DNA of 64,000 nt, from contig LSIB01000159.1 in the NCBI GenBank assembly GCA_001556025.1, forward strand, positions 14,992 to 78,991, given 5' to 3'. A model generated the notes under the pieces. It was not told the DNA's origin, ran no database searches, and saw only the letters and a program-made list of their open reading frames with translations. The stretch comes from Rhizobiales bacterium CCH3-A5. Lineage in GTDB: Bacteria; Pseudomonadota; Alphaproteobacteria; Rhizobiales; Beijerinckiaceae. The translations under genes were made by a program, and so were the position numbers. This document shows, in pieces, positions 43,503 through 52,485 of the stretch (its first letter is position 1; each line of letters opens with the position of its first letter).

Positions 43503-44045
43503 CTATTTCGGCGCGAGCACCATTACCATCTGGCGGCCCTCGAGCTGCCAGTCGCTCTCGACCTTGGCGACGTCGACGAGATCGCCCTTGACCCGCTCAA
43601 GCACCTTCACGCCGAGATCCTGGTGGGCCATTTCGCGGCCGCGGAAGCGCAGGGTCACCTTGACCTTGTCGCCCTCCTCGAAGAAGCCATGCATCGCCTT
43701 CATCTTCACGTCGTAATCGTGCTTGTCGATGCCCGGCCGGAGCTTGATCTCCTTGATTTCGATGGTGCGCTGCTTTTTGCGCGCCTCGGCCGCCTTCTTC
43801 TGCTCCAGGAAGCGGAAGCGGCCATAGTCGAGAATCTTGCAGACGGGAGGCACGGAATTGGGGGCGATCTCGACCAGATCGAGACCGGCATCCTCGGCAA
43901 TCTTCAGGGCCTCGAAGAACGAGACCACGCCACGGTTGGCGCCGGTATCGTCGATGAGCTGGACATCGCGGACGCCACGAATATCGCGGTTGGAGCGCGG
44001 GCCGTCTTTGGTCGGGGTCGGGGCAGCACGGAACGGACGACGAAT
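43503..44045 (-). CDS. infC: Translation initiation factor IF-3, ATT start
   Basis: A 180-aa IF-3 starting at ATT (44045). IF-3 binds the 30S subunit and checks initiator tRNA and start codons. The conserved core begins IRRPFRAAP, followed by [41 protein letters not shown] and a C-terminal [20 protein letters not shown]. The only ATG in frame (44102) would add 19 unlike residues, whereas AGGAG lies 10-14 nt before the ATT. Non-canonical AUU starts in infC are known from E. coli, where IF-3 represses its own translation. The gene is detached from rpmI-rplT. Confidence 0.92.
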   Translation of the reverse strand: MRRPFRAAPTPTKDGPRSNRDIRGVRDVQLIDDTGANRGVVSFFEALKIAEDAGLDLVEIAPNSVPPVCKILDYGRFRFLEQKKAAEARKKQRTIEIKEIKLRPGIDKHDYDVKMKAMHGFFEEGDKVKVTLRFRGREMAHQDLGVKVLERVKGDLVDVAKVESDWQLEGRQMVMVLAPK

Positions 44046-44190
44046 GGTGGTATTCTCCTGTGATTGGCGTTTGCAGCGCCTCTGCGCAGACACATTGCAC
44101 AAAGAGGCGCGATGTCAATGGAAAGCGGCAATCGGCGACGATCGGAAGGCCATCGGGATGGCTCTTTCGGCGTCCCGGCTGCCGACAACC

Positions 44191-45402
44191 CTATCTCTCC
44201 AGCAGCGCGCAGTAGACATCGAGCGTCTGCGCCACCATCGTTTCCAGCGAGAAATGCCGTTCGACATGCAGGCGGGCCCGGCGCGCCAGCGCGTCGCGGG
44301 CCGAGGGCCGCAGGGCCAGCGCCTCACCCAGCGCCGCCGCCAGCGCCGCGGCGTCTCCGGCCGGCACGCGCCAGCCGGTTCGTTCGGAGGGCAGCGTCTG
44401 CGGCGGGGCCAGAACTGTTTCCGGCACCGCACCGAGATCCGAGACGATGACGGGCGCGCCCATCGCCTGCGCCTCGACCGCGACGCGTCCGAAGGCCTCG
44501 GGCTCCGTCGAGGGAACCGTCACGACGGCGGCGCAGAGCAGTGCGGCCGGCATGTCGGCACAATGGCCGACGCGCTTGACCCGGTCCTTCAGGTTCGCAG
44601 CCGCGATCTGCTGGTCGAGTTCCTTGACGTAGCCGTCGCGCCCCTGCGGATCGCCCGCGAGAATGAAGGCGGTGTCGCCGTCGCCGCCGTCACGCAGCAG
44701 GCGCGCGGCCTCGATCAGCACGCGCTGACCCTTCCAGCCGGTCAGCCGGCCGGGCAGCAGCACGACCCGCTGATGCGGCTCGACGCCCCAGGTCTTGCGC
44801 AGCGCCTGCACCCGCTCGGGCGTCACGGCGGCGGGCGCGAAGGCGGAAAAATTGGTGCCGCGATGGACGATGCGGATGCGCTCGCGGGCGAAGCCGTGCC
44901 GGGCCAGAATCAGCTCCGCCGTATAGCCCGAGTTGGCGATGACGACGTCGCCGCGCGCCATTACCGAATTGTAGAGCGCCTTCACGGTCGAGCGGCTGGC
45001 ATAGGAGCCATGATAGGTCGTGACGAAGGGCAGGCCGAGCCGCCGCGTCGCCGCCAGCGCCACCCAGGCCGGCGCGCGCGAGCGGGCATGGACGAGCTCG
45101 ACACCCTCGTCGCGGCAGAGCCGCGCCAGACGGCCGACATTCAGGGCCATGGCGACCGGGTTCTTGGTGGCGGCCGGGAAAGGCAGCCAGACGCCGCCCT
45201 TGGCCTGCAGCTCGGCCACCAACCGCCCGCCCTCGGTCGCGACCAGCGCCCGCGCGCCGGCCTCGGTCAGGCCCTTGGCGATGTCGACCGCCGTGCGTTC
45301 GGCCCCGCCTGCATCGAGATCGGGGATGATCTGCAGGATGGTGCGGCCGCCGAGCGGATGCATATCGGTCGAGGGCAGCGTCAGATGCGCGCCGGGCTGC
45401 AT
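44191..45402 (-). CDS. Family 4 glycosyltransferase
   Basis: A 403-aa GT-B fold transferase of family GT4. The N-terminal domain has LQIIPDLDAGGAERTAVDIA and VHARSRAPAWVAL. The C-terminal nucleotide-sugar domain has GRLTGWKGQRVLIEA and the E-x7-E signature near STEPEAFGRVAVEAQAMGAPV. Likely role: a sugar-transfer step in lipopolysaccharide core or capsule synthesis in the cytoplasm. Starts at GTG 45414, ATG 45402 and ATG 45363 are all in frame; 45402 is used without a strong ribosome site. It is divergent from an alpha/beta hydrolase gene. Confidence 0.85.
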   Translation of the reverse strand: MQPGAHLTLPSTDMHPLGGRTILQIIPDLDAGGAERTAVDIAKGLTEAGARALVATEGGRLVAELQAKGGVWLPFPAATKNPVAMALNVGRLARLCRDEGVELVHARSRAPAWVALAATRRLGLPFVTTYHGSYASRSTVKALYNSVMARGDVVIANSGYTAELILARHGFARERIRIVHRGTNFSAFAPAAVTPERVQALRKTWGVEPHQRVVLLPGRLTGWKGQRVLIEAARLLRDGGDGDTAFILAGDPQGRDGYVKELDQQIAAANLKDRVKRVGHCADMPAALLCAAVVTVPSTEPEAFGRVAVEAQAMGAPVIVSDLGAVPETVLAPPQTLPSERTGWRVPAGDAAALAAALGEALALRPSARDALARRARLHVERHFSLETMVAQTLDVYCALLER

Positions 45403-45518
45403 GGAGAAGGTCACCGGGTCAGGATGCTCGCTCTGGTATTCCGCAGTATGACCACTCGCGGCGCGCTGCCGCAGCCTATATTCGCCTTGTTGGACAGATT
45501 CGTCACAGGAGATTTGGC

Positions 45519-46313
45519 GTGGCCGGACATCCGAGCGCTCATGACGAGCCGCCGCAATGGCTGGAGATCGGCGACGGCGACAGGCGGCGCAGGCTCGCCT
45601 GCCTCGTTCAGCCCGGCGAAGGCTCGCCCGTCATCTGGCTCGGCGGCTTCCGCTCCGACATGCGCGCGACCAAGGCGGAAGCGCTGGCCGACTGGGCGCT
45701 CAGCCACGGGCGCGGCTTTGTTCGCTTCGACTATGCCGGCCATGGCGAGAGCGGTTCCGACTTCGCGCGCTGGACGCTTTCGGACTGGCGCGACGACGCG
45801 CTGGCCGTGATCGCCGCGCATTGCCGGCAGCCGCCGGTGCTGGTCGGTTCCTCGATGGGCGGCTGGATCGCGCTGCTCGCCGCGCGCCAGTTGCTCGGAA
45901 CCGCGCTCGCACCGGCCGGCATGGTGCTGATCGCGCCCGCCGTCGATTTTTCCGAGGAGCTGATGTGGGCGCAGATGCCCGCCAGCATCCGCGAGACGAT
46001 CATGCGCGACGGGGTGTGGATGCGCCCATCGGCCTATTCGCGCGAGCCGACGCCGATCACGCGCGCGCTCATCGAGGACGGACGCAGAAACCTGATGTTC
46101 GGGGCCGAGATCCGGACGGGCTGCCCGGTCCATATCCTGCAGGGCATGGCCGACCCCGATGTACCGTGGCGGCAGGCGCTCAAGCTGGTCGAGCACCTGA
46201 CCGGCGATCCGGTGGTGCTGACGCTGGTCAGGGACGGCGATCACCGCCTGTCCGGTCCGGCCGACCTGGCGCGGTTGCAGGACGCGGTCGGCAGGATCAC
46301 GGACGCCGCCTGA
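45519..46313 (+). CDS. Alpha/beta hydrolase (ABHD10-like)
   Basis: A 264-aa serine hydrolase starting at GTG with AGGAGA upstream. The nucleophile elbow is VLVGSSMGGW (Ser near residue 111), the oxyanion region is WLGGFRSDM, and acid and His lie at GMADPDVPW and RDGDHRL. RFDYAGHGES is a family marker. The pattern resembles mitochondrial ABHD10-type acyl-protein thioesterase/glucuronide esterases. Substrate unknown. It converges on the DUF1150 gene with 8 bp between stops. Confidence 0.82.
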   Translation: MAGHPSAHDEPPQWLEIGDGDRRRRLACLVQPGEGSPVIWLGGFRSDMRATKAEALADWALSHGRGFVRFDYAGHGESGSDFARWTLSDWRDDALAVIAAHCRQPPVLVGSSMGGWIALLAARQLLGTALAPAGMVLIAPAVDFSEELMWAQMPASIRETIMRDGVWMRPSAYSREPTPITRALIEDGRRNLMFGAEIRTGCPVHILQGMADPDVPWRQALKLVEHLTGDPVVLTLVRDGDHRLSGPADLARLQDAVGRITDAA

Positions 46314-46321
46314 GCGCAGCG

Positions 46322-46588
46322 TCAATGGACGCTGACCATCCTGAGATCGTGTTCCCAGGCGTTGGCGGTCGCGGCTTCGCGCGAATCGGTCACCAGGATC
46401 GGCGCTCCATCGGCCGAGAGCAGCGCGAAGAGCTGCAGGCCAGGCTTGATCTGGGGAGCCTGCGGAAAGATTCGCACCAACTCTTCCGAGCTCATCGGCT
46501 TGAGATAGGCGACCTCGCCCGTGCCCAGCGCGGCGAATTCGGCCGGGCTCAGCGGGTTGGTCTGGATCATGTCTCTGTCTTCGTTCAT
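46322..46588 (-). CDS. DUF1150 family protein
   Basis: An 88-aa DUF1150 protein: LSPAEFAALGTGEVAYLKPM, FPQAPQIKPGLQLFALLSADG and DSREAATANAWEHDL. The family is alphaproteobacterial, small and cytoplasmic, without known function. ATG 46588 with an AAGGAGG site fixes the start. It follows the Hsp20 gene by 97 bp on the same strand, a pairing I recall as recurrent in Rhizobiales, so a heat-shock link is likely. Confidence 0.88.
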   Translation of the reverse strand: MNEDRDMIQTNPLSPAEFAALGTGEVAYLKPMSSEELVRIFPQAPQIKPGLQLFALLSADGAPILVTDSREAATANAWEHDLRMVSVH

Positions 46589-46685
46589 CGCGCCCTCCTT
46601 CAGAGCAGTGCGAATGGCGATCTTCGATTGTACGACGGCACTGATGAACGGATGCAAAATCCGCGCTCACGCCGCCGGTCTGCGC

Positions 46686-47114
46686 TCAATCCCGGCTCAC
46701 GATATCGATACGCCGGACGAGCCGTTCCGGTTCCGGCCGCACGAGATCGATCGCGAGCAGGCCGTTCGACAGATCGGCCCCCAGCACCTGCATGCCGTCT
46801 GCCAGCAGGAACGCCCGCTGGAACTGGCGCGCGGCGATGCCGCGATGCAGGAACTGCCGGTTTTTGTCGTCGCTCTGCCGGCCCCGAATACAGAGCTGGT
46901 TCTCTTCCAGCGTGATCTCGAGCTGGTCTCGCGCGAACCCTGCGACGGCGAGGGTAATTCTCAAACGGTCAGGTTCGTCCTGCGTCCTGACCAGCCGCTC
47001 GATGTTGTAGGGCGGATAGCCTTCGCTGCCGCCTTTGGCGACCCGCTCCAGCGCGCGCTCGATATCGTCGAAGCCGAGCAGGAACGGATGGGACAGGCTT
47101 GGCGTACGTGTCAT
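46686..47114 (-). CDS. Hsp20 family small heat-shock protein
   Basis: A 142-aa small heat-shock chaperone. The alpha-crystallin domain (about 40-125) has YPPYNIERL, YRITLAVAGFARDQLEI-like segments, and LHRGIAARQFQRAFLLADGM. It ends in a short IxI-like tail (RIDIVSRD). These proteins hold unfolding clients for DnaK. The start is ATG 47114; upstream residues in frame are not family-like. DUF1150 follows. Rhizobial hsp20 genes often have a ROSE RNA thermometer in the leader, but no convincing one was recognised here. Confidence 0.87.
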   Translation of the reverse strand: MTRTPSLSHPFLLGFDDIERALERVAKGGSEGYPPYNIERLVRTQDEPDRLRITLAVAGFARDQLEITLEENQLCIRGRQSDDKNRQFLHRGIAARQFQRAFLLADGMQVLGADLSNGLLAIDLVRPEPERLVRRIDIVSRD

Positions 47115-47296
47115 CTTGGCGTGCGCGTCACGTCGGAAGCCCCCGAAAGGCGCCTCGTTGATCGTCCGGAACCCGCTGGCCGCAGCACCCCGGAGCGAAA
47201 GGCGAACCCTTCCGCATGGCAATCAAATGGCGACGGAACCTGCCGGCTTCAAGAGCGCGGGCCTCGCGTTGCGCGGACGGCTCGCGATGTTCAGGG

Positions 47297-47373
47297 TGGT
47301 ACAGCCACCCCGGCTTGAACGGGGGACCTCTAGATCCACAATCTAGCGCTCTAACCAACTGAGCTATGGCTGC
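47297..47373 (-). tRNA. tRNA-His (GTG anticodon)
   Basis: A 77-nt cloverleaf folds on the minus strand: acceptor GCAGCCA/TGGCTGT, D arm GCTC/GAGC, anticodon stem CTAGA/TCTAG with loop TTGTGGA (anticodon GTG), and T arm CCCCG/CGGGG with TTCAAGC. The encoded end is A73 then CCA. There is no extra G at position -1 (the base before G1 is T), matching the alphaproteobacterial tRNA-His type. It is intact and stands alone between Hsp20 and the phasins. Confidence 0.95.
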
Positions 47374-47501
47374 ATGCAGCACCCTGGCGACCGCACCATC
47401 CAAGGCACGATCAGCGGCGGCGCGGAACCTAGAACCGACGCCGCGCGATTGCAACCGCGTAATGCGGCGATTTTCCTGGCCTCATGTCGGGCTCGGAAAT
47501 C

Positions 47502-48428
47502 TCAGACCCGCAGGGACGAACCGGCGATCTGCGCGATCTCCTTGAGATGGGCCGCATGCGCCTCGTAGCCGCGACGGACCGCCTTGGCCTGCAGCGCGAC
47601 CGCGTCGGCCGCGCTCTGGGTGCGCGCCAGCGTCTCGGCCTCGCCGAGCTTGGCCTTCAGTTCGGCGCAGGCATGGTCGAGCATGCTGGCCTGCAAAGCG
47701 CCGAAGGTCTTCGTCAGCACCAGCGTGCGGCTCAGCATTGCGCCGACGAAATCGGGCATCTCGGGTAGCGCCGGCACGGCAAGCGGCGCAGCCTTGACAA
47801 GCGGGGAAGCCTTGGCGACGGGGGCGACCTTGGCGACCGCCGCCGCGTCCTTGACCATGGCGACCTGCCTGGCGACGACGGTTTCAGCGACCTTGCGCGT
47901 CGCGGCGACGCTTGCGGCAACCACCGGCTTTGCGGCCTCGACAGCCTTGGCGGGAGCGGAGGCAACGGCCTTGGCCACGGAATCGGACGCTTTCGCGCCC
48001 TTGGCGGCAGCAGCCCGCGCGGCGGCCGGGACCTTCTGGATGCGTGCCTTGGCGGGCGCGACGCGCTTGGCGGATTTCGCTTTGGCAGGCGCAGCGGCCT
48101 TAACCGGGGCAGCGCTCTCCTTGGCTTTTGCGACCGCAGGCTTGGCCGGAGCGGCTTCAGCCTTCGCCACTGGAGCGGCGGTCGGGGTTGCGGGCGCAGC
48201 CGCCACGGGCTTGGGAGCCGACGTGACGACTGGCGCAGACTTCGGAGCGGCGGCGACGGGCGTCGGCGCAGGCTTGCTGTCCGTCGGCTTCGTCTCCGCC
48301 GGCCTGGTCTCGACGCTGGCCGAGCGCGTCATGGCTGTCACCGGGGCAAGGCTGATCGGGGCCTTGGCGGGAGCCTTGCTGGCGGCGGGCTGGCTCGGAG
48401 CGGGCTTGGTGTCGGCGGGATCGGCCAT
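47502..48428 (-). CDS. Phasin with long Lys/Ala/Pro-rich N-terminus
   Basis: A 308-aa protein. Residues 1-215 are low complexity, built of Lys-Ala-Pro, Ala-Pro-Val and Ala-Lys repeats that resemble bacterial histone H1/PhaF-type DNA-binding tails. The C-terminal 90 residues form a phasin-like helical domain (SRTLVLTKTFGALQASMLDH, AVALQAKAVRRGYEAHAAHL). It should coat polyhydroxyalkanoate granules and may tether them to the nucleoid. ATG 48428 with GGAGA upstream is used. A second phasin gene lies 126 bp upstream on the same strand. Confidence 0.78.
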   Translation of the reverse strand: MADPADTKPAPSQPAASKAPAKAPISLAPVTAMTRSASVETRPAETKPTDSKPAPTPVAAAPKSAPVVTSAPKPVAAAPATPTAAPVAKAEAAPAKPAVAKAKESAAPVKAAAPAKAKSAKRVAPAKARIQKVPAAARAAAAKGAKASDSVAKAVASAPAKAVEAAKPVVAASVAATRKVAETVVARQVAMVKDAAAVAKVAPVAKASPLVKAAPLAVPALPEMPDFVGAMLSRTLVLTKTFGALQASMLDHACAELKAKLGEAETLARTQSAADAVALQAKAVRRGYEAHAAHLKEIAQIAGSSLRV

Positions 48429-48553
48429 CACGGGTCTCCTTCTGCGATCGAAATGCTGGTTGCGATCGAAATGCTGGCAGCCGGGCAGAATGCCCGGCCT
48501 GTGTCATGGTCACTCTCGGTAGCCGGGTCGCGGCGCTGACGCGCCGCGGCGGC

Positions 48554-48949
48554 TCACTTCATCTTGGTCGCCTTGGCTGCCGTTTCGGCCGCCTTGGCCG
48601 CGACGTCCTGCGCCACGGCGCCCATTTCCTTGAGCTGGGTCTGCAGCGAGGCCATCTGCGCCTTCATGAAGTCGGACTGGTGCTGCATGATCTCGGTCAT
48701 GTCCTTGGACTTGACCAGCTTCTGGGCGAGGTCGAACGCGGCCGCGACATTGGTCTCGGCATAGCTCATCGCCTTGCGGGTCACGTCCTGCGCGTTGATG
48801 CGGGCCGACTCGGCCGAACCATGGGCTGTGTCGACGGCCTTCTGGGCCGCGCCGATGAAGCCGTCGAAAGCTTTCCGGGCCTGATCGACGCTCTTTTCGG
48901 CGAAATCGCGCATCTCGGCCGGCACTTCGTAGGGGATCTTGCCGTTCAT
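48554..48949 (-). CDS. Phasin family protein
   Basis: A 131-aa phasin, a polyhydroxyalkanoate granule surface protein. It opens MNGKIPYEVPAEMRDFAEKS and has long amphipathic helices, FDGFIGAAQKAVDTAHGSAE and FDLAQKLVKSKDMTEIMQHQ, ending in AAETAAKATKMK. ATG 48949 has GGAGG at the right distance; ATG 48958 is too close to it. It precedes the larger Lys/Ala-rich phasin on the same strand. Confidence 0.9.
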   Translation of the reverse strand: MNGKIPYEVPAEMRDFAEKSVDQARKAFDGFIGAAQKAVDTAHGSAESARINAQDVTRKAMSYAETNVAAAFDLAQKLVKSKDMTEIMQHQSDFMKAQMASLQTQLKEMGAVAQDVAAKAAETAAKATKMK

Positions 48950-49128
48950 CAGGGTCATCCTCCGGTTGAATTATGTCCATCGCTCAGCGGCGATTGTGCA
49001 GTGCAATATCATTGTTGCGCTGCGATGACAATGGCGCGCGCAAAGGCCGCACCCGCACGTTAACGCTGTTTCGATGAGACGCGGGAGGGCGGGTGAGGTT
49101 CCATGGATTTGCAATCCGCCCGGGGTTA

Positions 49129-49143
49129 TTAAACAGTTGTTAG
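49129..49143. promoter_or_regulatory. Near-consensus CtrA box upstream of the PdhS-like kinase
   Basis: TTAAACAGTTGTTAG fits TTAA-N7-TTAA with one mismatch in the last base. It is 44-58 bp upstream of the kinase ATG, with a CcrM GAATC site just downstream (49155-49159). Confidence 0.5.
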
Positions 49144-49186
49144 CCATATCGGCTGAATCGAACGAACGGACGGGCGACGGGCAGCC

Positions 49187-52100
49187 ATGAGCGGAGCGCG
49201 ACAGGACTGGGCGCGGATCGGCGTCGCCGCGGCGCAGGACGCCGGGCTTGCCGGGTTCGCAGCCGGCGGCGCGCTGCTGGTCTGGGACGCTGACAGCCAG
49301 AGGGCCGCTTATGCCAACGCCGCCGGCCTCGCCTTGCTCGGCCGCGACGGGCTCGACGCCGAACTCCCGCCCGCGACCCGACAGCGCTTCGGCGCGCTCG
49401 CCGGCGGCCTCGCCTCTCGCGAAGGCGTGCGGCTTGAACGGCTCAGACTAACGTCCGGATTCACCGCGACGCCCGTGACCTGCGGCTGCCGGCTGTTCGA
49501 CGGCGATGATGGTCAGGCGGTGCTGGCGATCGCGGTGCCCGCCGCCGAGATGCGCCGACTGGGCGTGGCCGTGCCCGCTCCCGAGACAGCCGAGCCCGAA
49601 TTCGCGGCTCAGACCAGCGTCGCCGGGCCCGAGATCGTCGAGACGCCGGCGGCCGAGCCTGTCCCTGCCGCGCCTGCCCGCGCGCTGGTGCGCTTCCTCT
49701 GGCAGAGCGACGCCGCAGGGCATCTGACCAGCGTCTCGCCCGATGTCGCCGCCCTGACGGGGCGCGATGCCGCCGCCGCGCTGCCGGGCCGAAGCTGGCG
49801 CGACCTGCTCGAAACCGACGTCGTCGATCGCGATGGCGGGCTGCTCGATCGCCTTGCCGGCACCGCGACATGGAGCGGCCATGGCCTGCTCTGGCGCACC
49901 GGCGCCGGCGCGGAGGGCGCGCGCGTCGAACTGTCGGGCGTGCCGGTGCTCGACGCCGCGCGGCAGGTTTCCGGCTTTCGCGGCTTCGGACTCGCCCGTC
50001 TGACGGAACGCGAGCCTTTCCCGGCGCATCAGCCGGCGGTGCCGCAGGCCGATCCTGCCGATCACGACGCCGTCCCCGAGATCGCGGAGGAAGACCTCGC
50101 CGCGCTGGATGTGTCGCTGCCAGCCGTCGCGGAGCCGGTCGACACCGTGCAGGCCGACGAGATGCAAGCGCCCGCCGAGGCGGAGACTGGCGAGCAGGCG
50201 GAGACCGAGGAGGTCGTTACCGCAACCGCCCAGCCGGCCATCGAAGCCGAAACGCCTGACGAAACCGAACTCGCAGACATCCACTCGGACATCGCCGAGG
50301 TGACGGCTGCGGCAACGGACGAGACCGTTTCGGATGCAGCCGACCAGCCGGTTCCTGGCGATGAGGCCACGGCATCGGAGGCGCAGGAGCCCGTCCCCGT
50401 CATCGACGAGCCCGCTGCAACCGAGGCCGAGGCCGCCGCGGAGGAGCCCGCGCCGCCGGTCGCGGAGGCCCCTCCCCGCCCGGACGTCACCAACATCGTG
50501 CCGCTGCGCAACGGCCATCTCACCGCCGTCCGGCCCGTGCTTGAACCGTCGAAACCCAATCTCAGCTCGGCCGAGCGCAATGCCTTCCGCGAGATCGCCA
50601 AGGCGCTGGGCGCGCGCATCGCCGGCGACGACGAGCCGGGCCCGCGCCTGCCGCAGGCTGCGCCGCTGCGGCTGAAGGACAGCGAGCCTCTCACGGCGGC
50701 GCCGGTCCCGGCCGAATCCGCGCCGGCTCCTGCCGTCGAAACGCCCGCCGTCGCGCCGGCCAGCGCCGCCCCGGCGCTGGAAGCGCTTGGCGACGACGCC
50801 ATGGCGCTGGACGCCACCGCCTCTTCGGCGCTTCAGCCCGCTCGCCAGCGCCTGCCCAATTCGCACGCCGACGTGCTCGACCGGCTGCCCATCGCGGTGC
50901 TGGTCAATCGCGGCGACGAGGCGCTCTACGCCAACCGCACGCTGCTCGACCTGCTCGACTACGCCGATCTCGCCGATCTCGCTTCCGGGGGCAGCGTCAG
51001 TCGCCTGATCAAGGAAGCCTCCCGCACCGATGGCGGCGCGATGATTCTGATCGACCGGCTCGGCCATCTCGTCAGCGTCGATGCGGTGCTCTCCAGCGTG
51101 TCCTGGCTCGGCGAGCCCGCGACCCTGATGGCCTTCCGCCATCCCGATGGCGGCGGCGAGGTCAAGGTCCAGACGCCGCAGGAAGCCGAAGAGGCGGAAC
51201 TCGCCGCCGAATTCGAGGCTGAGGAGGCCGAGAGCGCCGCGCGCGTCCAGGCGCTGCGGCTCGATGTCGACCAGCGCGAATCCCGCATCGACGAACTCGT
51301 CGCGATGCTCGACACCGCGACCGACGGCGTCGTCACCGTCGACGAGCGTGGCCGCATGCTCTCGCTCAACAAGACCGCCGAGGCGCTGTTCGGCTACGAC
51401 CAGCGCGAGGTCACGGGCGAGCTTTTCACGCTGCTGTTCGCGCCGGAAAGCCATGCACCGGCGCTCGACTATCTCGAAGGGCTCAAGGGCGGCGGCGTCG
51501 CCTCGGTGATGAATGACGGGCGCGAGGTCATCGGCCGCGTGCGCCAGGGCGGGCGCATCCCGCTGTTCATGACGATGGGCCAGATCGCCCATGGCGCGGA
51601 GCGCCGCTTCTGCGCCGTGCTGCGCGACATCACCGCCTGGAAGAAGACCGAGAGCGACCTCGTCGAGGCGCGCAAGAGCGCCGAGAAGGCCAGCGCCCAG
51701 AAGTCCGACGTGCTCGCCAAGATCAGTCACGAGATCAGGACGCCTCTGAACGCGATCATCGGCTTCGCCGAGGTGATGGCGGAGGAGCGCTTCGGGCCGA
51801 TCGCTAATGAGCGCTACAAGGAATATCTGCGCGACATCCACAGCTCCGGGGGCTACGTCATCAGTCTCGTCAACGACCTGCTGGATCTGGCAAAGATCGA
51901 GGCCGGCAAGCTCGATCTCGACTTCGAGAGCGTCAACCTCAACGAGATCGCGCTTTCGACGGTGAGCCTGCTGCAGACCGAGGCCAATCGCGGCCGGGTC
52001 GTGCTGCGCTCGGGGCTGTCGCCAAAACTGCCGCCGGTCGTCGCCGACCAGCGCTCGATCAAGCAGATCGTCATCAACCTGCTATCGAATGCGGTGAAGT

Positions 52101-52393
52101 TCACCGATGCGGGCGGGCAGGTCATCGTCTCGACCGCGCTCGGCGACCAGGGCGAGGCGATCCTGCGGGTGCGCGACACCGGCATCGGCATGGACGACCA
52201 CGAGATCGCCCTCGCTTTGGAGCCGTTCCGCCAGGTCCCGACGACGCGGCGCAAGGGCGGCACGGGCTTGGGCCTCCCGCTGACCAAGGCGCTGGTCGAG
52301 GCCAACCGCGCCGCGATGACGATCACCAGCGTCAAGAAAGAAGGCACGCTGGTCGAGATCACCTTCCCGCCGCAGCGCGTGCTGGCGGGGTAA
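49187..52393 (+). CDS. PdhS-like PAS sensor histidine kinase
   Basis: A 1068-aa soluble kinase without membrane helices. PAS-like regions lie near residues 20-125 and 165-270. A long acidic Ala/Glu/Pro linker (about 280-440) follows, then a further PAS-like stretch (about 555-660) and a clear PAS domain (705-820, ending at CAVLRDITAW). HisKA has KISHEIRTPLNAIIGFAEVM (His848), and HATPase has VINLLSNAVKF, VRDTGIGM and GTGLGLP. The kinase core and size match Brucella PdhS, an old-pole DivK kinase of the PleC/DivJ group. There is no receiver domain. The CtrA-like box upstream fits cell-cycle control. Function as a DivK kinase or phosphatase is inferred. Confidence 0.82.
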   Translation: MSGARQDWARIGVAAAQDAGLAGFAAGGALLVWDADSQRAAYANAAGLALLGRDGLDAELPPATRQRFGALAGGLASREGVRLERLRLTSGFTATPVTCGCRLFDGDDGQAVLAIAVPAAEMRRLGVAVPAPETAEPEFAAQTSVAGPEIVETPAAEPVPAAPARALVRFLWQSDAAGHLTSVSPDVAALTGRDAAAALPGRSWRDLLETDVVDRDGGLLDRLAGTATWSGHGLLWRTGAGAEGARVELSGVPVLDAARQVSGFRGFGLARLTEREPFPAHQPAVPQADPADHDAVPEIAEEDLAALDVSLPAVAEPVDTVQADEMQAPAEAETGEQAETEEVVTATAQPAIEAETPDETELADIHSDIAEVTAAATDETVSDAADQPVPGDEATASEAQEPVPVIDEPAATEAEAAAEEPAPPVAEAPPRPDVTNIVPLRNGHLTAVRPVLEPSKPNLSSAERNAFREIAKALGARIAGDDEPGPRLPQAAPLRLKDSEPLTAAPVPAESAPAPAVETPAVAPASAAPALEALGDDAMALDATASSALQPARQRLPNSHADVLDRLPIAVLVNRGDEALYANRTLLDLLDYADLADLASGGSVSRLIKEASRTDGGAMILIDRLGHLVSVDAVLSSVSWLGEPATLMAFRHPDGGGEVKVQTPQEAEEAELAAEFEAEEAESAARVQALRLDVDQRESRIDELVAMLDTATDGVVTVDERGRMLSLNKTAEALFGYDQREVTGELFTLLFAPESHAPALDYLEGLKGGGVASVMNDGREVIGRVRQGGRIPLFMTMGQIAHGAERRFCAVLRDITAWKKTESDLVEARKSAEKASAQKSDVLAKISHEIRTPLNAIIGFAEVMAEERFGPIANERYKEYLRDIHSSGGYVISLVNDLLDLAKIEAGKLDLDFESVNLNEIALSTVSLLQTEANRGRVVLRSGLSPKLPPVVADQRSIKQIVINLLSNAVKFTDAGGQVIVSTALGDQGEAILRVRDTGIGMDDHEIALALEPFRQVPTTRRKGGTGLGLPLTKALVEANRAAMTITSVKKEGTLVEITFPPQRVLAG

Positions 52394-52419
52394 AGGCTCT
52401 TCGTCGCTCCAACACCACT

Positions 52420-52462
52420 CCGTCATCCCCGACGCAGCGAAGCGCAGCTCCGGGATGCCGGG
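52420..52462. repeat. CCGTCATCCCC-type palindromic repeat
   Basis: CCGTCATCCCCGACGCAGCG and a right arm AGCTCCGGGATGCCGG form an imperfect palindrome. The element is familiar from Rhizobiales intergenic DNA and differs from the CCGTCATTGCGAGC family elsewhere in the window. Confidence 0.5.
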
Positions 52463-52485
52463 GGAGGGTGTGGAGAGCGGACAAG

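Noticed and set aside
47115..47290. ROSE-type RNA thermometer in front of the Hsp20 gene
   Set aside because: No T(T/C)GCT element pairing with a clear ribosome site was found.
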